Numbered from the stretch's first letter, positions 16,452-24,646 are shown. The stretch: DNA of 34,515 nt from an uncultured Chthonomonas sp. (GCA_903951425.1 CAJBBX010000162.1:1-34515); one strand, 5' to 3'. Numbers and translations are program-made. Notes: generated by a model not told the origin, from the sequence alone.

Positions 16452-17930
16452 ATGAAGGCCATTGTGCTGATGTTCGACTCGCTGAACCGCAGGATGCTCT
16501 CGCCCTACGGCTGCGACTGGACCCGCACGCCCAACTTCGCACGCCTGGCCCGCCGCACGGCCACGTTCGACAACTCCTACGTCTGCTCCATGCCCTGCAT
16601 GCCCGCCCGGCGCGAACTCCATACCGCTCGGCCCAACTTCCTGCACCGCGCCTGGGGCCCGCTGGAGCCGTGGGACGACTCCGTGCCCGCCATGCTGCAG
16701 GCCGCCGGCGTCCGCACGCACCTCGCCAGCGACCACTACCACTACTGGGAGGATGGCGGCGCCACCTACCACACCCGCTACGGCTCCTGGGAGTTCTTCC
16801 GCGGGCAAGAGGGCGACCCATGGATGGGGCAGGTGGCCGACCCCGAGATGCCCCGCAATTCCTTGGGCCGGCACCAGAGCATGGAGTACCACTCGCGGCA
16901 GGACATGGTGAACCGGGGCTTCATGCGGCGGGAGGCCGACCACCCGCAGGCCCGAACTTTCGCAGCCGGCCTCGACTTCATCCGCCGCAACGCCGACCAG
17001 GACCAGTGGATGCTGCAGATCGAGACCTTCGACCCGCATGAGCCCTTCTTCTCGAATCGGCGCTACAAGGACCTCTACCCCTACGACCACGACGCCATGC
17101 ACTTCGACTGGCCCTTCTACCGCTTCGTGGACGAGACGCCGGAGCAGGTGCAGCATATCCGCTACGAGTACGCCGCCCTTCTGTCGCAGTGCGACGCCTA
17201 CCTGGGCGACCTGCTCGACATGATGGATGAGAAGAACCTGTGGGACGACACGATGCTCATCGTTTTCACCGACCACGGGTTCATGCTGGGCGAGCACAAC
17301 TGCTGGGCCAAGGTCTGGCAGCCCTTCTACCAGGAGATCGCCCACACGCCCTTCTTCGTCTGGGATCCGCGGTGCCGCGCGGCGGGGGAGCGCCGTTCCG
17401 CCCTGGTGCAGCCCGCGCTGGACACCGGCCCCACGCTACTCCGCTACTTCGGCTTGGAGCCCACCGGGGATATGCTGGGTTGCGACCTGGCCCAGACGGC
17501 TGCCGCCGACACCTCCGTGCGGGATGCGGCGATCTTCGGCATGCACGGCGCGCAGGTCAACGTCACCGATGGCCGGTACGTCTACATGCGGGCGCCGGCC
17601 ACGTCCGACGGCGGGCCGCTCTACAACTACACGCACATGCCCACGGCCATGCGGGGCTTCATCGCACTGGAGCAGCTTCGGCAGGCGGAGATGTCGCCGG
17701 CCTTCACCTTCACCAAGGGATGCCCCACCATGCGCATCCCTGCGCGCTTCTGGATCACGCCGACCGCCGACTGCATGCGCAATGCGCTCTACGACCTGGA
17801 GGCCGATCCCGGGCAGCAGGCGCCCGTCACCGAGCCGGCCGCCGAGGCGCGAATGGTCGACCACATGCAGCGGCTGATGCTGGAGTGCGACGCCCCCGGA
17901 GAGCAGTTCCTGAGGCTCGGGCTGGCGTAG
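16452..17930 (+). CDS. Cys-type (formylglycine) sulfatase
   Basis: This 492-residue protein is a type I sulfatase. The modification motif C-x-P-x-R is present as CMPAR (Cys49 to Arg53), so Cys49 would be converted to formylglycine by a separate maturase. The metal-binding Asp9 lies in MFDSLN, and the second metal cluster is TDHG (Asp274, His275) followed by LGEHNCWAK. No signal peptide is seen, so it probably acts in the cytoplasm on imported sulfated sugars, unless exported atypically. AAGGAG precedes the ATG by 6 bases, and the gene starts 24 bases after the dehydrogenase. Phosphodiesterase-type activity in this superfamily cannot be excluded, but CxPxR favours sulfatase. Confidence 0.9.
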   Translation: MKAIVLMFDSLNRRMLSPYGCDWTRTPNFARLARRTATFDNSYVCSMPCMPARRELHTARPNFLHRAWGPLEPWDDSVPAMLQAAGVRTHLASDHYHYWEDGGATYHTRYGSWEFFRGQEGDPWMGQVADPEMPRNSLGRHQSMEYHSRQDMVNRGFMRREADHPQARTFAAGLDFIRRNADQDQWMLQIETFDPHEPFFSNRRYKDLYPYDHDAMHFDWPFYRFVDETPEQVQHIRYEYAALLSQCDAYLGDLLDMMDEKNLWDDTMLIVFTDHGFMLGEHNCWAKVWQPFYQEIAHTPFFVWDPRCRAAGERRSALVQPALDTGPTLLRYFGLEPTGDMLGCDLAQTAAADTSVRDAAIFGMHGAQVNVTDGRYVYMRAPATSDGGPLYNYTHMPTAMRGFIALEQLRQAEMSPAFTFTKGCPTMRIPARFWITPTADCMRNALYDLEADPGQQAPVTEPAAEARMVDHMQRLMLECDAPGEQFLRLGLA

Positions 17931-17931
17931 G

Positions 17932-19071
17932 CTACCCGGAGCCGTACTCGATGCTCGCCTCGGTGACCGCCGCCAGGTTCTCCAGCGGAGTGCCGGGGCA
18001 GACGTTGGCGCCGTCGCCCAGCAGTAGGCCGCCGGACGGCGCCAAGGCCTCCAGACAGCGCAGGGCGGCGGCCTTCACTTGTTCAGCGTCGCCGTCCTTC
18101 ATCAGCATGGGGTCCAGGTTGCCCCAGAGGTAGGCGCTGCCGCCCAGTTCGCGTGCCACCAGCGCGGGATCGACCCGGTAGCCGAAGAGGTTGAAGCTGC
18201 TGATCCGCAGGTCGTCGCGCAGCGAGGCCAGCAGGTGCTTGCTGTCGCCGCACATATGCATGCCGCGCCCGTCCGGCAGCCCGGCCCCGAAGCGGTCGAA
18301 GAGGGCGGCGTCGTACGGTACGCAGAACTCGCGGAACATGGCCGCCGACATCACCTGGGCCGCGTCCTCGGCGAGGCCGTAGCCGCCGCGCGGGCGCGGG
18401 TCCAGTTCGCGGAAGCGCTCCTCTGCGGCCATCATGCCGCGGGTAATCGTGTCGAGCAGCTTGTGGCAGGTCTCCGGCCTCTCGGCCTGCCAGTAGTAGA
18501 GCTCCTCGCCGGCCAGGTCCACGGCCACCATGTGCGGCCCCTCGCCGCCGATGCCTGCCGGGGCGACATCGACGCGCCCCTCCTGTCCGCCGATGGTGAC
18601 TCGGGTCTCCTTGGCCAGCGCCCCGAAGGTGGCGCGCCACTCGTGCGCCTTGCCCCAGAGGCCCGACATGGCGTCCGGCATGGCGAGGCTTTCAGCGGCC
18701 TCGGGGGTCTTCAGTGTCGGGATCGCCCGGGGCGTCTCGTCGGAGCCCCAACCGATCTCGGCCCCGAACGCGCTGGCGTTGGTGACGTTGTCGAAGTAGG
18801 GCGCAATGGTGACCACCGGGGAGCACCAGACGTCCTCGGGCACCCGCTCCATGCGGTACTTGGCGAACTGGAGAAGCCAGTGGTACTGCGTCTCGGCGTC
18901 GCGGAACAACTCGGAATACGGCATCCCGAGGAGCGGCGCGAAGTAGCGCGGCACGACGCAGAAGCCCACGGGCACTCGGTCCGCGATGCGGAACGCGCCA
19001 CGCGCCTCCAGTCGCCGCCGGTTCTGCTCGAAGCGCTCCGTCGGGTAGTCGATGGTCAGCGTGTGGCGCAT
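17932..19071 (-). CDS. UroD-family protein, MtaA/MtbA-like (corrinoid methyltransferase type)
   Basis: The 379-residue protein belongs to the uroporphyrinogen decarboxylase superfamily but not to HemE. It carries the zinc motif H-x-C...C of methylcobamide:CoM methyltransferases (MtaA/MtbA): His272 and Cys274 in MHMCGDSKH, and Cys358 in NVCPGTPLENL. The family segment WGNLDP lies at 316-321. Such proteins move methyl groups to or from a corrinoid, but no corrinoid protein is encoded here. It follows a sugar ABC permease by 35 bases, so a sugar-linked job such as demethylation is inference. The ATG at 19071 has only a weak, distant AGGGG. Its stop is one base from the convergent sulfatase stop. 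Confidence 0.78.
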   Translation of the reverse strand: MRHTLTIDYPTERFEQNRRRLEARGAFRIADRVPVGFCVVPRYFAPLLGMPYSELFRDAETQYHWLLQFAKYRMERVPEDVWCSPVVTIAPYFDNVTNASAFGAEIGWGSDETPRAIPTLKTPEAAESLAMPDAMSGLWGKAHEWRATFGALAKETRVTIGGQEGRVDVAPAGIGGEGPHMVAVDLAGEELYYWQAERPETCHKLLDTITRGMMAAEERFRELDPRPRGGYGLAEDAAQVMSAAMFREFCVPYDAALFDRFGAGLPDGRGMHMCGDSKHLLASLRDDLRISSFNLFGYRVDPALVARELGGSAYLWGNLDPMLMKDGDAEQVKAAALRCLEALAPSGGLLLGDGANVCPGTPLENLAAVTEASIEYGSG

Positions 19072-19106
19072 GGTTGGTTCCGCCCCTTCTGGTTGTGCCC
19101 GGCCTC

Positions 19107-20015
19107 TCAGGTCCCCTGATAGTGGACGTGCTTCTCCGACAGGCGGAGCGCCAGCAGCGTGAGGCCCAGGATGATGACGAACATGATCCATCCCATGGCG
19201 CATGCGTAGCCCATCTTGTGGTAAAGGAATGCGTTGTCGAACAGGTACATGGTGTAGAAGTACGTGCTGCGCGCGGGCGCCCCGCCGGGGAACATTACGT
19301 AGGGCTCGGCGAAGACCTGCAGCGCCCCGATGATGCCCATGATGCCGTTGAAGAGGATCACCGGCGACAGCATCGGGATCGTCACGTGCCGGGTCCGGGC
19401 CCACCAGCGCGCCCCGTCCAGTTCAGCCGCTTCGTACATCTCCTGCGGCACGTCCTGCAGGCCTGCCAGGTAGATCACCATGGCGTTGCCGGCGCCCCAG
19501 AGGGCCATGAGGATCAGGGCAGGCTTGCTCCAGTTCACGTCGCTCAGCCAGTTGGGACCCTTCACGCCCACGGTGGCCAGTACCGTGTTCAGGACGCCGT
19601 GTTCGCCGTTGAAGACCCAGAGCCAGAGCACGGCCAGCGGGATCGTCGGCACCAGCGAGGGCAGGAAGAAGACCGTGCGGTAGACCGCCATGCCCCGCAC
19701 TTTGGTGTTGAGGAGCAGGGCCAGCGAGATCGCCACCACCATGCCGAATGGGATCGCCAGCGCCGCGTAGAAGCCCGTGTTGGCCAGGCTCTTCCAGAAG
19801 ACGTCGTCGGCCATGAGGCCCGTGTAGTTCATGGCGCCGATCCAGACAGGCGCCCGCAGAACGGAGTAGTCACAGAAGCTGTAGTAGGCAGCCATGGAGA
19901 GCGGGTAGACCTCGAAGAGGAGGAAGCCCACGATCCAGGGCGATACGAAGAGGAGCGCCGTCAGCCTCTCGGCACGGGCGGCCGCGCTCAGGCGTCGTCG
20001 CGCGGGTTGGCTCAT
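19107..20015 (-). CDS. Sugar ABC transporter permease, MalF/UgpA-like
   Basis: This 302-residue inner-membrane protein has six hydrophobic segments and the binding-protein-dependent permease EAA loop at about 194-215 (EAAELDG then the TIP motif), which docks the ATPase. It is the MalF-type half of a CUT1 sugar importer. Its ATG overlaps the stop of the upstream binding protein by 4 bases. Unusually, no MalG-type partner follows; the next gene is the UroD-family protein. It may pair with a permease elsewhere or with the MalG-like protein at 22911-23756. Confidence 0.92.
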   Translation of the reverse strand: MSQPARRRLSAAARAERLTALLFVSPWIVGFLLFEVYPLSMAAYYSFCDYSVLRAPVWIGAMNYTGLMADDVFWKSLANTGFYAALAIPFGMVVAISLALLLNTKVRGMAVYRTVFFLPSLVPTIPLAVLWLWVFNGEHGVLNTVLATVGVKGPNWLSDVNWSKPALILMALWGAGNAMVIYLAGLQDVPQEMYEAAELDGARWWARTRHVTIPMLSPVILFNGIMGIIGALQVFAEPYVMFPGGAPARSTYFYTMYLFDNAFLYHKMGYACAMGWIMFVIILGLTLLALRLSEKHVHYQGT

Positions 20016-21340
20016 TGCTCTTCTCCCCGGGCGCGCTGCACGGCCAGGAGCCGGTCGAGCTTCGGCTGCATCCTCGCCTGGACCTTGTCCAGCGCGGCCT
20101 GCGGCGTGGCCTTCAAGAGCGCCACTTCGTCGAATGCGTTGCCCATCTCAGCGTTGTACTCGGGCCATAGCGGCGTCCGGGCGGCCACCAGCGCGTTCTT
20201 GCTCCAGGCTAAGTCGGTGAAGAGCTTTATGTAGGGGTTCGGATGCGTCGTCATGAAGCGCCGGCTCACCTTGCGGAGGGGCGACTGCTTGCGGTGGCCC
20301 ATGCAGAGCAGTTCCATTCCCTCTTGTGACTGCACGTAGGCGATGAACTCGAACGCCTCGTTGGGGTGCTTGGCGCCTCGCGGGATCACCAGCACGTCCT
20401 CGCTGGTGTAGGTCGTGTTCGCCATGTCCGGTCGGTCGGCGGGATGCGGGAACGGCGCGGCCGCCCACTCCAGCTTCGGTGCGAACATGGTGATGAAGTT
20501 GTGCATCCAGACGCCCTGCAGCTCCATGGCCACCTTCTCGGATAGGAAGGCGTTCTGCGGCGACGAGAAGTTGCCGAAGCCGCTGCGGAAGGTCTGCAGG
20601 TCGTCGGCCCCGTACTTCCTCGAGTAGGATCGGACCCACTCGTAACCGCGGACCATCTCCGGGCTGTTGGCTGTGATCCTGGCCTTGCCGTCCCAGAACT
20701 TGCCGCCGAAGACGCAGCCCCAGCCCCAGTTCCACCATCCCGGCTCGGCGGGCATGAAGCCGGCGCGGATCAGTTTGCCGTCCTTGCCGCGCAGGAAGAG
20801 CTTGTCCGAGATGACGTCCATCTCCTCGATGGTGGCAGGCGGCTTGTTCGGGTCCAGCCCGGCGTCGCGTAGCATTCGCTTGTTGTAGTGGAGCGCAGTG
20901 GTCTCGGGAGTGCTGCAGAGGCCGTAGACGTGGCCCTTGTAGAGGCCGTTGTCCCAGTAGACGGGGATGTAGTCCTCGGCCTTGATCCCGTACTTGCGGC
21001 AGTAGTCGTCCAGCGGGATCACCGCGTTGTCTTCGGCATACTGCGGGATGTTGGGGCCGTAGAGGCCGGCCACGTCAGGCGGGTTGCCCCCGGCGGTGGC
21101 CATGAGGGTCTTGTCCTCGATCCCGCTCACCGTCAGCAGCTTCACATGGATGCGCTTCTGCTTGCGGTTGAAGGTATCGACGACGGCGCGCATGGCGTCG
21201 CCCTCAAAGCTCGTCCACTTCTCCCAGTAGGTGACCTCAACCGGCCCGCGGCTAACCGGGATGGCCGTGATCTTTTCGGTCCACCAGACCGCCCCGGCTA
21301 TCAGCAGGACGGCCGCCACGGATAAGATGCGTCTCAACAT
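20012..21340 (-). CDS. ABC transporter extracellular solute-binding protein, family 1
   Basis: This 442-residue protein has an N-terminal hydrophobic segment (about 5-20) and then the family 1 sugar-binding fold: VEVTYWEKW near 34, NRKQKRIHVKLLT, GNPPDVAGLYG, PLDDYC and the C-terminal hinge region. The N-terminus has no lipobox Cys, unlike the second binding protein in this window, so it may stay anchored by an uncleaved helix or be cleaved by signal peptidase I. It would deliver a mono- or oligosaccharide to the permease. GAGGG lies 6 bases before the ATG. The gene starts 46 bases after mscL on the same strand and overlaps the permease start by 4 bases. Confidence 0.9.
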   Translation of the reverse strand: MLRRILSVAAVLLIAGAVWWTEKITAIPVSRGPVEVTYWEKWTSFEGDAMRAVVDTFNRKQKRIHVKLLTVSGIEDKTLMATAGGNPPDVAGLYGPNIPQYAEDNAVIPLDDYCRKYGIKAEDYIPVYWDNGLYKGHVYGLCSTPETTALHYNKRMLRDAGLDPNKPPATIEEMDVISDKLFLRGKDGKLIRAGFMPAEPGWWNWGWGCVFGGKFWDGKARITANSPEMVRGYEWVRSYSRKYGADDLQTFRSGFGNFSSPQNAFLSEKVAMELQGVWMHNFITMFAPKLEWAAAPFPHPADRPDMANTTYTSEDVLVIPRGAKHPNEAFEFIAYVQSQEGMELLCMGHRKQSPLRKVSRRFMTTHPNPYIKLFTDLAWSKNALVAARTPLWPEYNAEMGNAFDEVALLKATPQAALDKVQARMQPKLDRLLAVQRARGEEQ

Positions 21341-21386
21341 GCTAGGCCCTCATGGTTCAACGCGAACGGTCGGTGCGGGCGACGCC

Positions 21387-21803
21387 TCACTCGGCGGGCT
21401 GGGGCGAGCCGCACGCTTTGCACTTGCCGGCCGCGGCGGGGATCGCCTCCAGGCATTCGGGGCAGGTCTTCGTGGCGGCGGGCGGCGGCGCGGGCTCTGG
21501 CCGGAGTAGCGCCTTGGTGACGACGAAGACCACGAACGCGATGATGACGAAATCGACCAGCGTCCCCAGGAAGTGCCCGTACTTAAGGATGATGGTCGTC
21601 TCTTTGCCGTCCAGCAGCTTCTTGCCCAGGATGAGGCCGCCCTCTTTCCAGTCCCCGGACGGGAGCAGGAGGGCGATGATGGGCATCAGCAGGTCCTCGA
21701 CGACCGAGGTCACCACCTTGCCTGTGGCCCCTCCGATGATGACGCCCACTGCCAGCGCCAGGGCGTTGGACTTGGTGAGGAAGCCCTTGAACTCCTTCAG
21801 CAT
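21387..21803 (-). CDS. mscL: Large-conductance mechanosensitive channel MscL with C-terminal zinc ribbon
   Basis: The 138-residue protein is MscL. It has the amphipathic N-terminus MLKEFKGFL, TM1 (about 14-47) with the ALAVGVIIGGA pore-lining run, a short periplasmic loop, and TM2 (about 77-100). It relieves osmotic downshock by opening under membrane tension. Instead of the usual C-terminal helix bundle, it ends in a Pro-rich linker and a zinc-ribbon-like CPEC...CKAC (Cys114, 117, 128, 131). I chose the ATG at 21803 because GGAGGG lies 7 bases upstream; an ATG at 21818 adds five unlikely residues. It is the first gene of a minus-strand run leading into the solute-binding protein. Confidence 0.93.
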   Translation of the reverse strand: MLKEFKGFLTKSNALALAVGVIIGGATGKVVTSVVEDLLMPIIALLLPSGDWKEGGLILGKKLLDGKETTIILKYGHFLGTLVDFVIIAFVVFVVTKALLRPEPAPPPAATKTCPECLEAIPAAAGKCKACGSPQPAE

Positions 21804-21868
21804 GGCGCAACCCTCCATGGCGGCCGGCTACGAGCCCTTTTGCTCTGCCGTTCAGCCGCTGCGAAGAG

Positions 21869-21900
21869 AGTATAGCCAATGGCGCACCGTAGCGCACCGT
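21869..21900 (-). promoter_or_regulatory. Candidate mscL promoter with tandem 10-bp repeats
   Basis: On the minus strand a TATACT -10 box (21869-21874) would give a leader of roughly 60 bases before mscL. In place of a -35 hexamer there are two adjacent 10-mers, ACGGTGCGCT and ACGGTGCGCC (21881-21900), identical in nine positions and covering about -19 to -38. One-turn phasing suits binding by an activator such as a response regulator. Confidence 0.45.
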
Positions 21901-21932
21901 CCGCGGGCGCGAAGCGTCGGACGGGCGCCGCG

Positions 21933-22871
21933 TCAGTCCTTGGGGTCGGCGGGCGGGATGGCCCTGCGCCGGGGCCTGCGGGCGGGTAGTCGGCGCAGGA
22001 CGCGGCCTGTGACCGCTCGGGCGTTGGACCAGGCCTCGCGGAAGAGCATGTTCATCTCGCGGCCCGTGGGAATATGGCCCAGCGCGTAGTAACGGCGCAT
22101 GCTCTCGCCCAGGGCCACGGTGCCCGCGTACGCCACTGCGCCCTTTGCTGCCATCCCGATGCCGCCGGGCACAAAGCCGACGACCTCGCGGGCGATGCCG
22201 CGCCAGCCGAAGGCGCTGCCCGCCAGCGGCGCAAGGTCGCCGGCCCGCGACTGCATGTCCAGCGGCAGATCGTGGGCGGCGGCCAGCTTCAGCATCATCA
22301 TTGCCTGGTTCTTGGCCAGCAGCAGCATGTCGCCGATGGCGCTGGTCGGCAGCAGCAGTCCCAGTAGCGGGATCACGCCCGGCAGCGCATTCAGCACGGC
22401 GAACTCGGCATTGGCTACTGCGGTCTCCTGGATTACCCGCCGCGACACCGCCGACCGCAACCCGGGGTAGCGGCGCGCCAGCGCCAGACGAAGGTCGGGG
22501 TGCTCATCGAGGATGCGCTCCACGGTGGGCTCCCAGCCCCCGATCTCCTCCACGGAGTAGAGGCCCGGCACGACCACGCAAGAACCCGCCCGCCCGCCGC
22601 CGGCATCGATGACGATATCGAAGGTGCGGGGCGCCTGCGGGAAGCCGTGGGCCTCGCCGACGCTCTCGTAGCCGCGCAGCAGCGGGCGAGGCTTGTCTGC
22701 CGCGGCTCCTGCGAAGAGGCGCCGCGCCACATCGGCCCGCGCGGCAACGGCGCCCACCAGCGCCACGCTGACGGGCCGGTTCGCCTCGGCGGCGATGTCG
22801 GCCGGGTTGAGGGTCTTGAACACCTTCCAGAAGGTCCTGGCGTGTCCTGCGGCGTTCTTGGCGTCTGTCAT
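21933..22871 (-). CDS. DUF697-like membrane protein with degenerate GTPase-like N-terminus
   Basis: This 312-residue protein starts with about 110 residues of alternating strands and helices. The first strand, VSVALVGAVAA, sits where GTPases have the P-loop, but no GK[ST] is present. FDIVIDAGGG could be a remnant of a later G-domain strand. Residues ~160-270 are hydrophobic and resemble DUF697 (YcjF-like), with VIPLLGLLLPTSAIGDM and VVGFVPGGIGMAAKG. The C-terminus is Arg-rich. The role is unknown; DUF697 proteins often associate with GTPases at the membrane. It begins 39 bases after the MalG-like permease on the same strand, with a weak ribosome site, and may be a rider on that operon. Confidence 0.72.
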   Translation of the reverse strand: MTDAKNAAGHARTFWKVFKTLNPADIAAEANRPVSVALVGAVAARADVARRLFAGAAADKPRPLLRGYESVGEAHGFPQAPRTFDIVIDAGGGRAGSCVVVPGLYSVEEIGGWEPTVERILDEHPDLRLALARRYPGLRSAVSRRVIQETAVANAEFAVLNALPGVIPLLGLLLPTSAIGDMLLLAKNQAMMMLKLAAAHDLPLDMQSRAGDLAPLAGSAFGWRGIAREVVGFVPGGIGMAAKGAVAYAGTVALGESMRRYYALGHIPTGREMNMLFREAWSNARAVTGRVLRRLPARRPRRRAIPPADPKD

Positions 22872-22910
22872 GTCTCGGATTACGGCCTCGGCGCCGCCAT
22901 GGTTTCCCGC

Positions 22911-23756
22911 CTACCCCTTCAGCGCTCCGGCCACCATCGTATCGTGGATTCGGTCGCGAAAGGCCCAGTAGACGGCGAGCACGGGGCCCATGACGATGAC
23001 GAGGCCCGCGAAGAGGGCGCCCCAGTCGCTCTGGTAGTGCTCGGTCATCATCAGATTGGCCACGCCCAGCGGCAACGTGCGGATCTCGTCGCTCACTACC
23101 AGCACAAGGGCGAGCGGGTACTCGTTCCAGAGGCCGATGGCGTTGAAGATGCCCACCACCAGCAGGCCTGGCCGGGCCAGCGGCAGCATCACTTTCCAGA
23201 AAGCCGTCACGTGCCCGCAGCCATCGATCATGGCGCTCTCGACCAGCTCCTGCGGGAGGGTCTGGAAGAAGCCGGTCATGACGAAGACGGTGAAAGGCAG
23301 GGAGTAAGCCACGTAGACCAGCGTCAGTCCCTCCAGGCTGTCGAAGAGGCCCAGCGCCTGCAGCAGGAAAAAGAGCGGCACGATAGTGAGGAAGAGCGGG
23401 AAGGTCATGCCGCCCAGGAAGGCGCCGAAGAGCGTGCGGGATCCGCGGAAGGGGTACCGCGCGAAGATATACGCCGCCATGGAGCCCACGGGCAGCAGGA
23501 TGGCCAGCGTGGCGAGTGTGACGATCAGGCTGTTCAGGGCGCACTGCCCGATGCCTGCTTCTCGCCACGCCCGCGCATAGTTATCCCACCGCGGCGAGCC
23601 GGGGAGCGACCAGGGCGACGCGAAGACCTCGGGGCTGGACTTCAGCGAGGTGACGAAGACCCAGACCAGCGGCAGCACCACCGTCAGCGCGAATGCCGCC
23701 AGCGCGGCCATGACCAGCCCGTCGCGCAGGAGCTTCCTCCACCTGGGCTGCCTCAT
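22911..23756 (-). CDS. Sugar ABC transporter permease, MalG/UgpE-like
   Basis: The 281-residue protein has six hydrophobic segments, the N-terminal SLKSSPEVF and YARAW elements typical of MalG-type CUT1 permeases, and the EAA loop at about 172-193 (ESAMIDGCG, then VMLPLARP). It forms the second half of the importer with the MalF-like protein directly upstream; the two genes overlap by 4 bases. The ATPase is not encoded in the window, so a shared MsmK/UgpC-type ATPase probably serves it. Confidence 0.93.
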   Translation of the reverse strand: MRQPRWRKLLRDGLVMAALAAFALTVVLPLVWVFVTSLKSSPEVFASPWSLPGSPRWDNYARAWREAGIGQCALNSLIVTLATLAILLPVGSMAAYIFARYPFRGSRTLFGAFLGGMTFPLFLTIVPLFFLLQALGLFDSLEGLTLVYVAYSLPFTVFVMTGFFQTLPQELVESAMIDGCGHVTAFWKVMLPLARPGLLVVGIFNAIGLWNEYPLALVLVVSDEIRTLPLGVANLMMTEHYQSDWGALFAGLVIVMGPVLAVYWAFRDRIHDTMVAGALKG

Positions 23757-24646
23757 GCCTTCGCCTCCGTCGGGTCGCGTCGCAGCAGGAGCATTGCGAG
23801 CCCGCTCAGGGCCATCACCACGGCGAGGTTGGCCACCGCCAGCGCCGTGCCGTAGCCGAAGTCACTGTGCTTGAAAGCCTGCTCATAGAGGTAGGTGAGC
23901 ATCACCTCGGTGCGCCGGTCCGGGCCGCCCACGGTCATCAGATAGACCAGCGCGAAGACGTTGAGGGCGCCGATGACCATGTAGACGATGGCCACGCGGA
24001 GCACCGGGAAGAGCATGGGCAGCGTCACCTGCCGGAATCGCAGCATGCCGTCGGCGCCATCCAGCGTGGCCGCCTCCTGCACCTCGGCGGGGATGGTCCG
24101 CAGCCCGGCGGAGAAGAGCATGATGTGGAAGCCCACCGCGTGCCAGACGAAGGTCACCAGCACCGCCGGAAGGGCCGTGCCCGGCGTTCCGAGCCAGTCC
24201 ATGGCGAAGCGTCCCAGCCCCACGCTCTGCAGCGATGCCTTTAGGATGCCGAACGAGGGGTTGTAGACGAACATCCAGAGCACCGCCACCACCACCATGG
24301 AGATGATCTGCGGGAAGAGGTAGACGCCGCGTATCACCCGTGCCCAGCGCCCGTTGCCGTGGATGGCGTGGGCGATGGCCATGGCCAGCCCCAGTGTCAG
24401 GGCGCCTCCGGCCAGCAGGAAGGCTAGGTTGTGTCCCAGCGCCTGCCGGAAGACCTCGTCGCCGGCCAGCCTCTGGAAGTTGGCAAGCCCAACGAAGGTC
24501 TTCTGCTCCGAGATGCCGCGCCACCGGTAGAGCGAGATTTGGAACGCCTGACAGACCGGCAGCACCACGAAGACGGCGTAGAGGAGCGTGGCCGGCGCCA
24601 GGAAGCCGGCCACGAACCACGCCCTGCCGCGGTTGTTCGTCCGCAC
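23753..24646 (-). CDS. Sugar ABC transporter permease, MalF/UgpA-like
   Basis: This 297-residue inner-membrane protein has six hydrophobic segments. An N-terminal FLAPATLLYAVFVVLPV helix is followed by SLYRWRG and the FVGLANFQRL element common to MalF-type proteins, and the EAA loop lies at about 190-211 (EAATLDGADG, then VTLPM). It lies between the binding protein (26-base gap) and the MalG-like permease (4-base overlap), giving a standard CUT1 operon without ATPase. Confidence 0.93.
   Translation of the reverse strand: MRTNNRGRAWFVAGFLAPATLLYAVFVVLPVCQAFQISLYRWRGISEQKTFVGLANFQRLAGDEVFRQALGHNLAFLLAGGALTLGLAMAIAHAIHGNGRWARVIRGVYLFPQIISMVVVAVLWMFVYNPSFGILKASLQSVGLGRFAMDWLGTPGTALPAVLVTFVWHAVGFHIMLFSAGLRTIPAEVQEAATLDGADGMLRFRQVTLPMLFPVLRVAIVYMVIGALNVFALVYLMTVGGPDRRTEVMLTYLYEQAFKHSDFGYGTALAVANLAVVMALSGLAMLLLRRDPTEAKA

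Noticed and set aside
15327-17345. 672-codon minus-strand open frame
   Set aside because: It lies opposite the dehydrogenase and sulfatase, which carry intact catalytic motifs, and its translation is low-complexity Val/Gly/His.
21899-21931. GC-rich inverted segments as a terminator for the DUF697-like gene
   Set aside because: Pairing requires bulges and no T tract follows on the minus strand; support is too weak to list.
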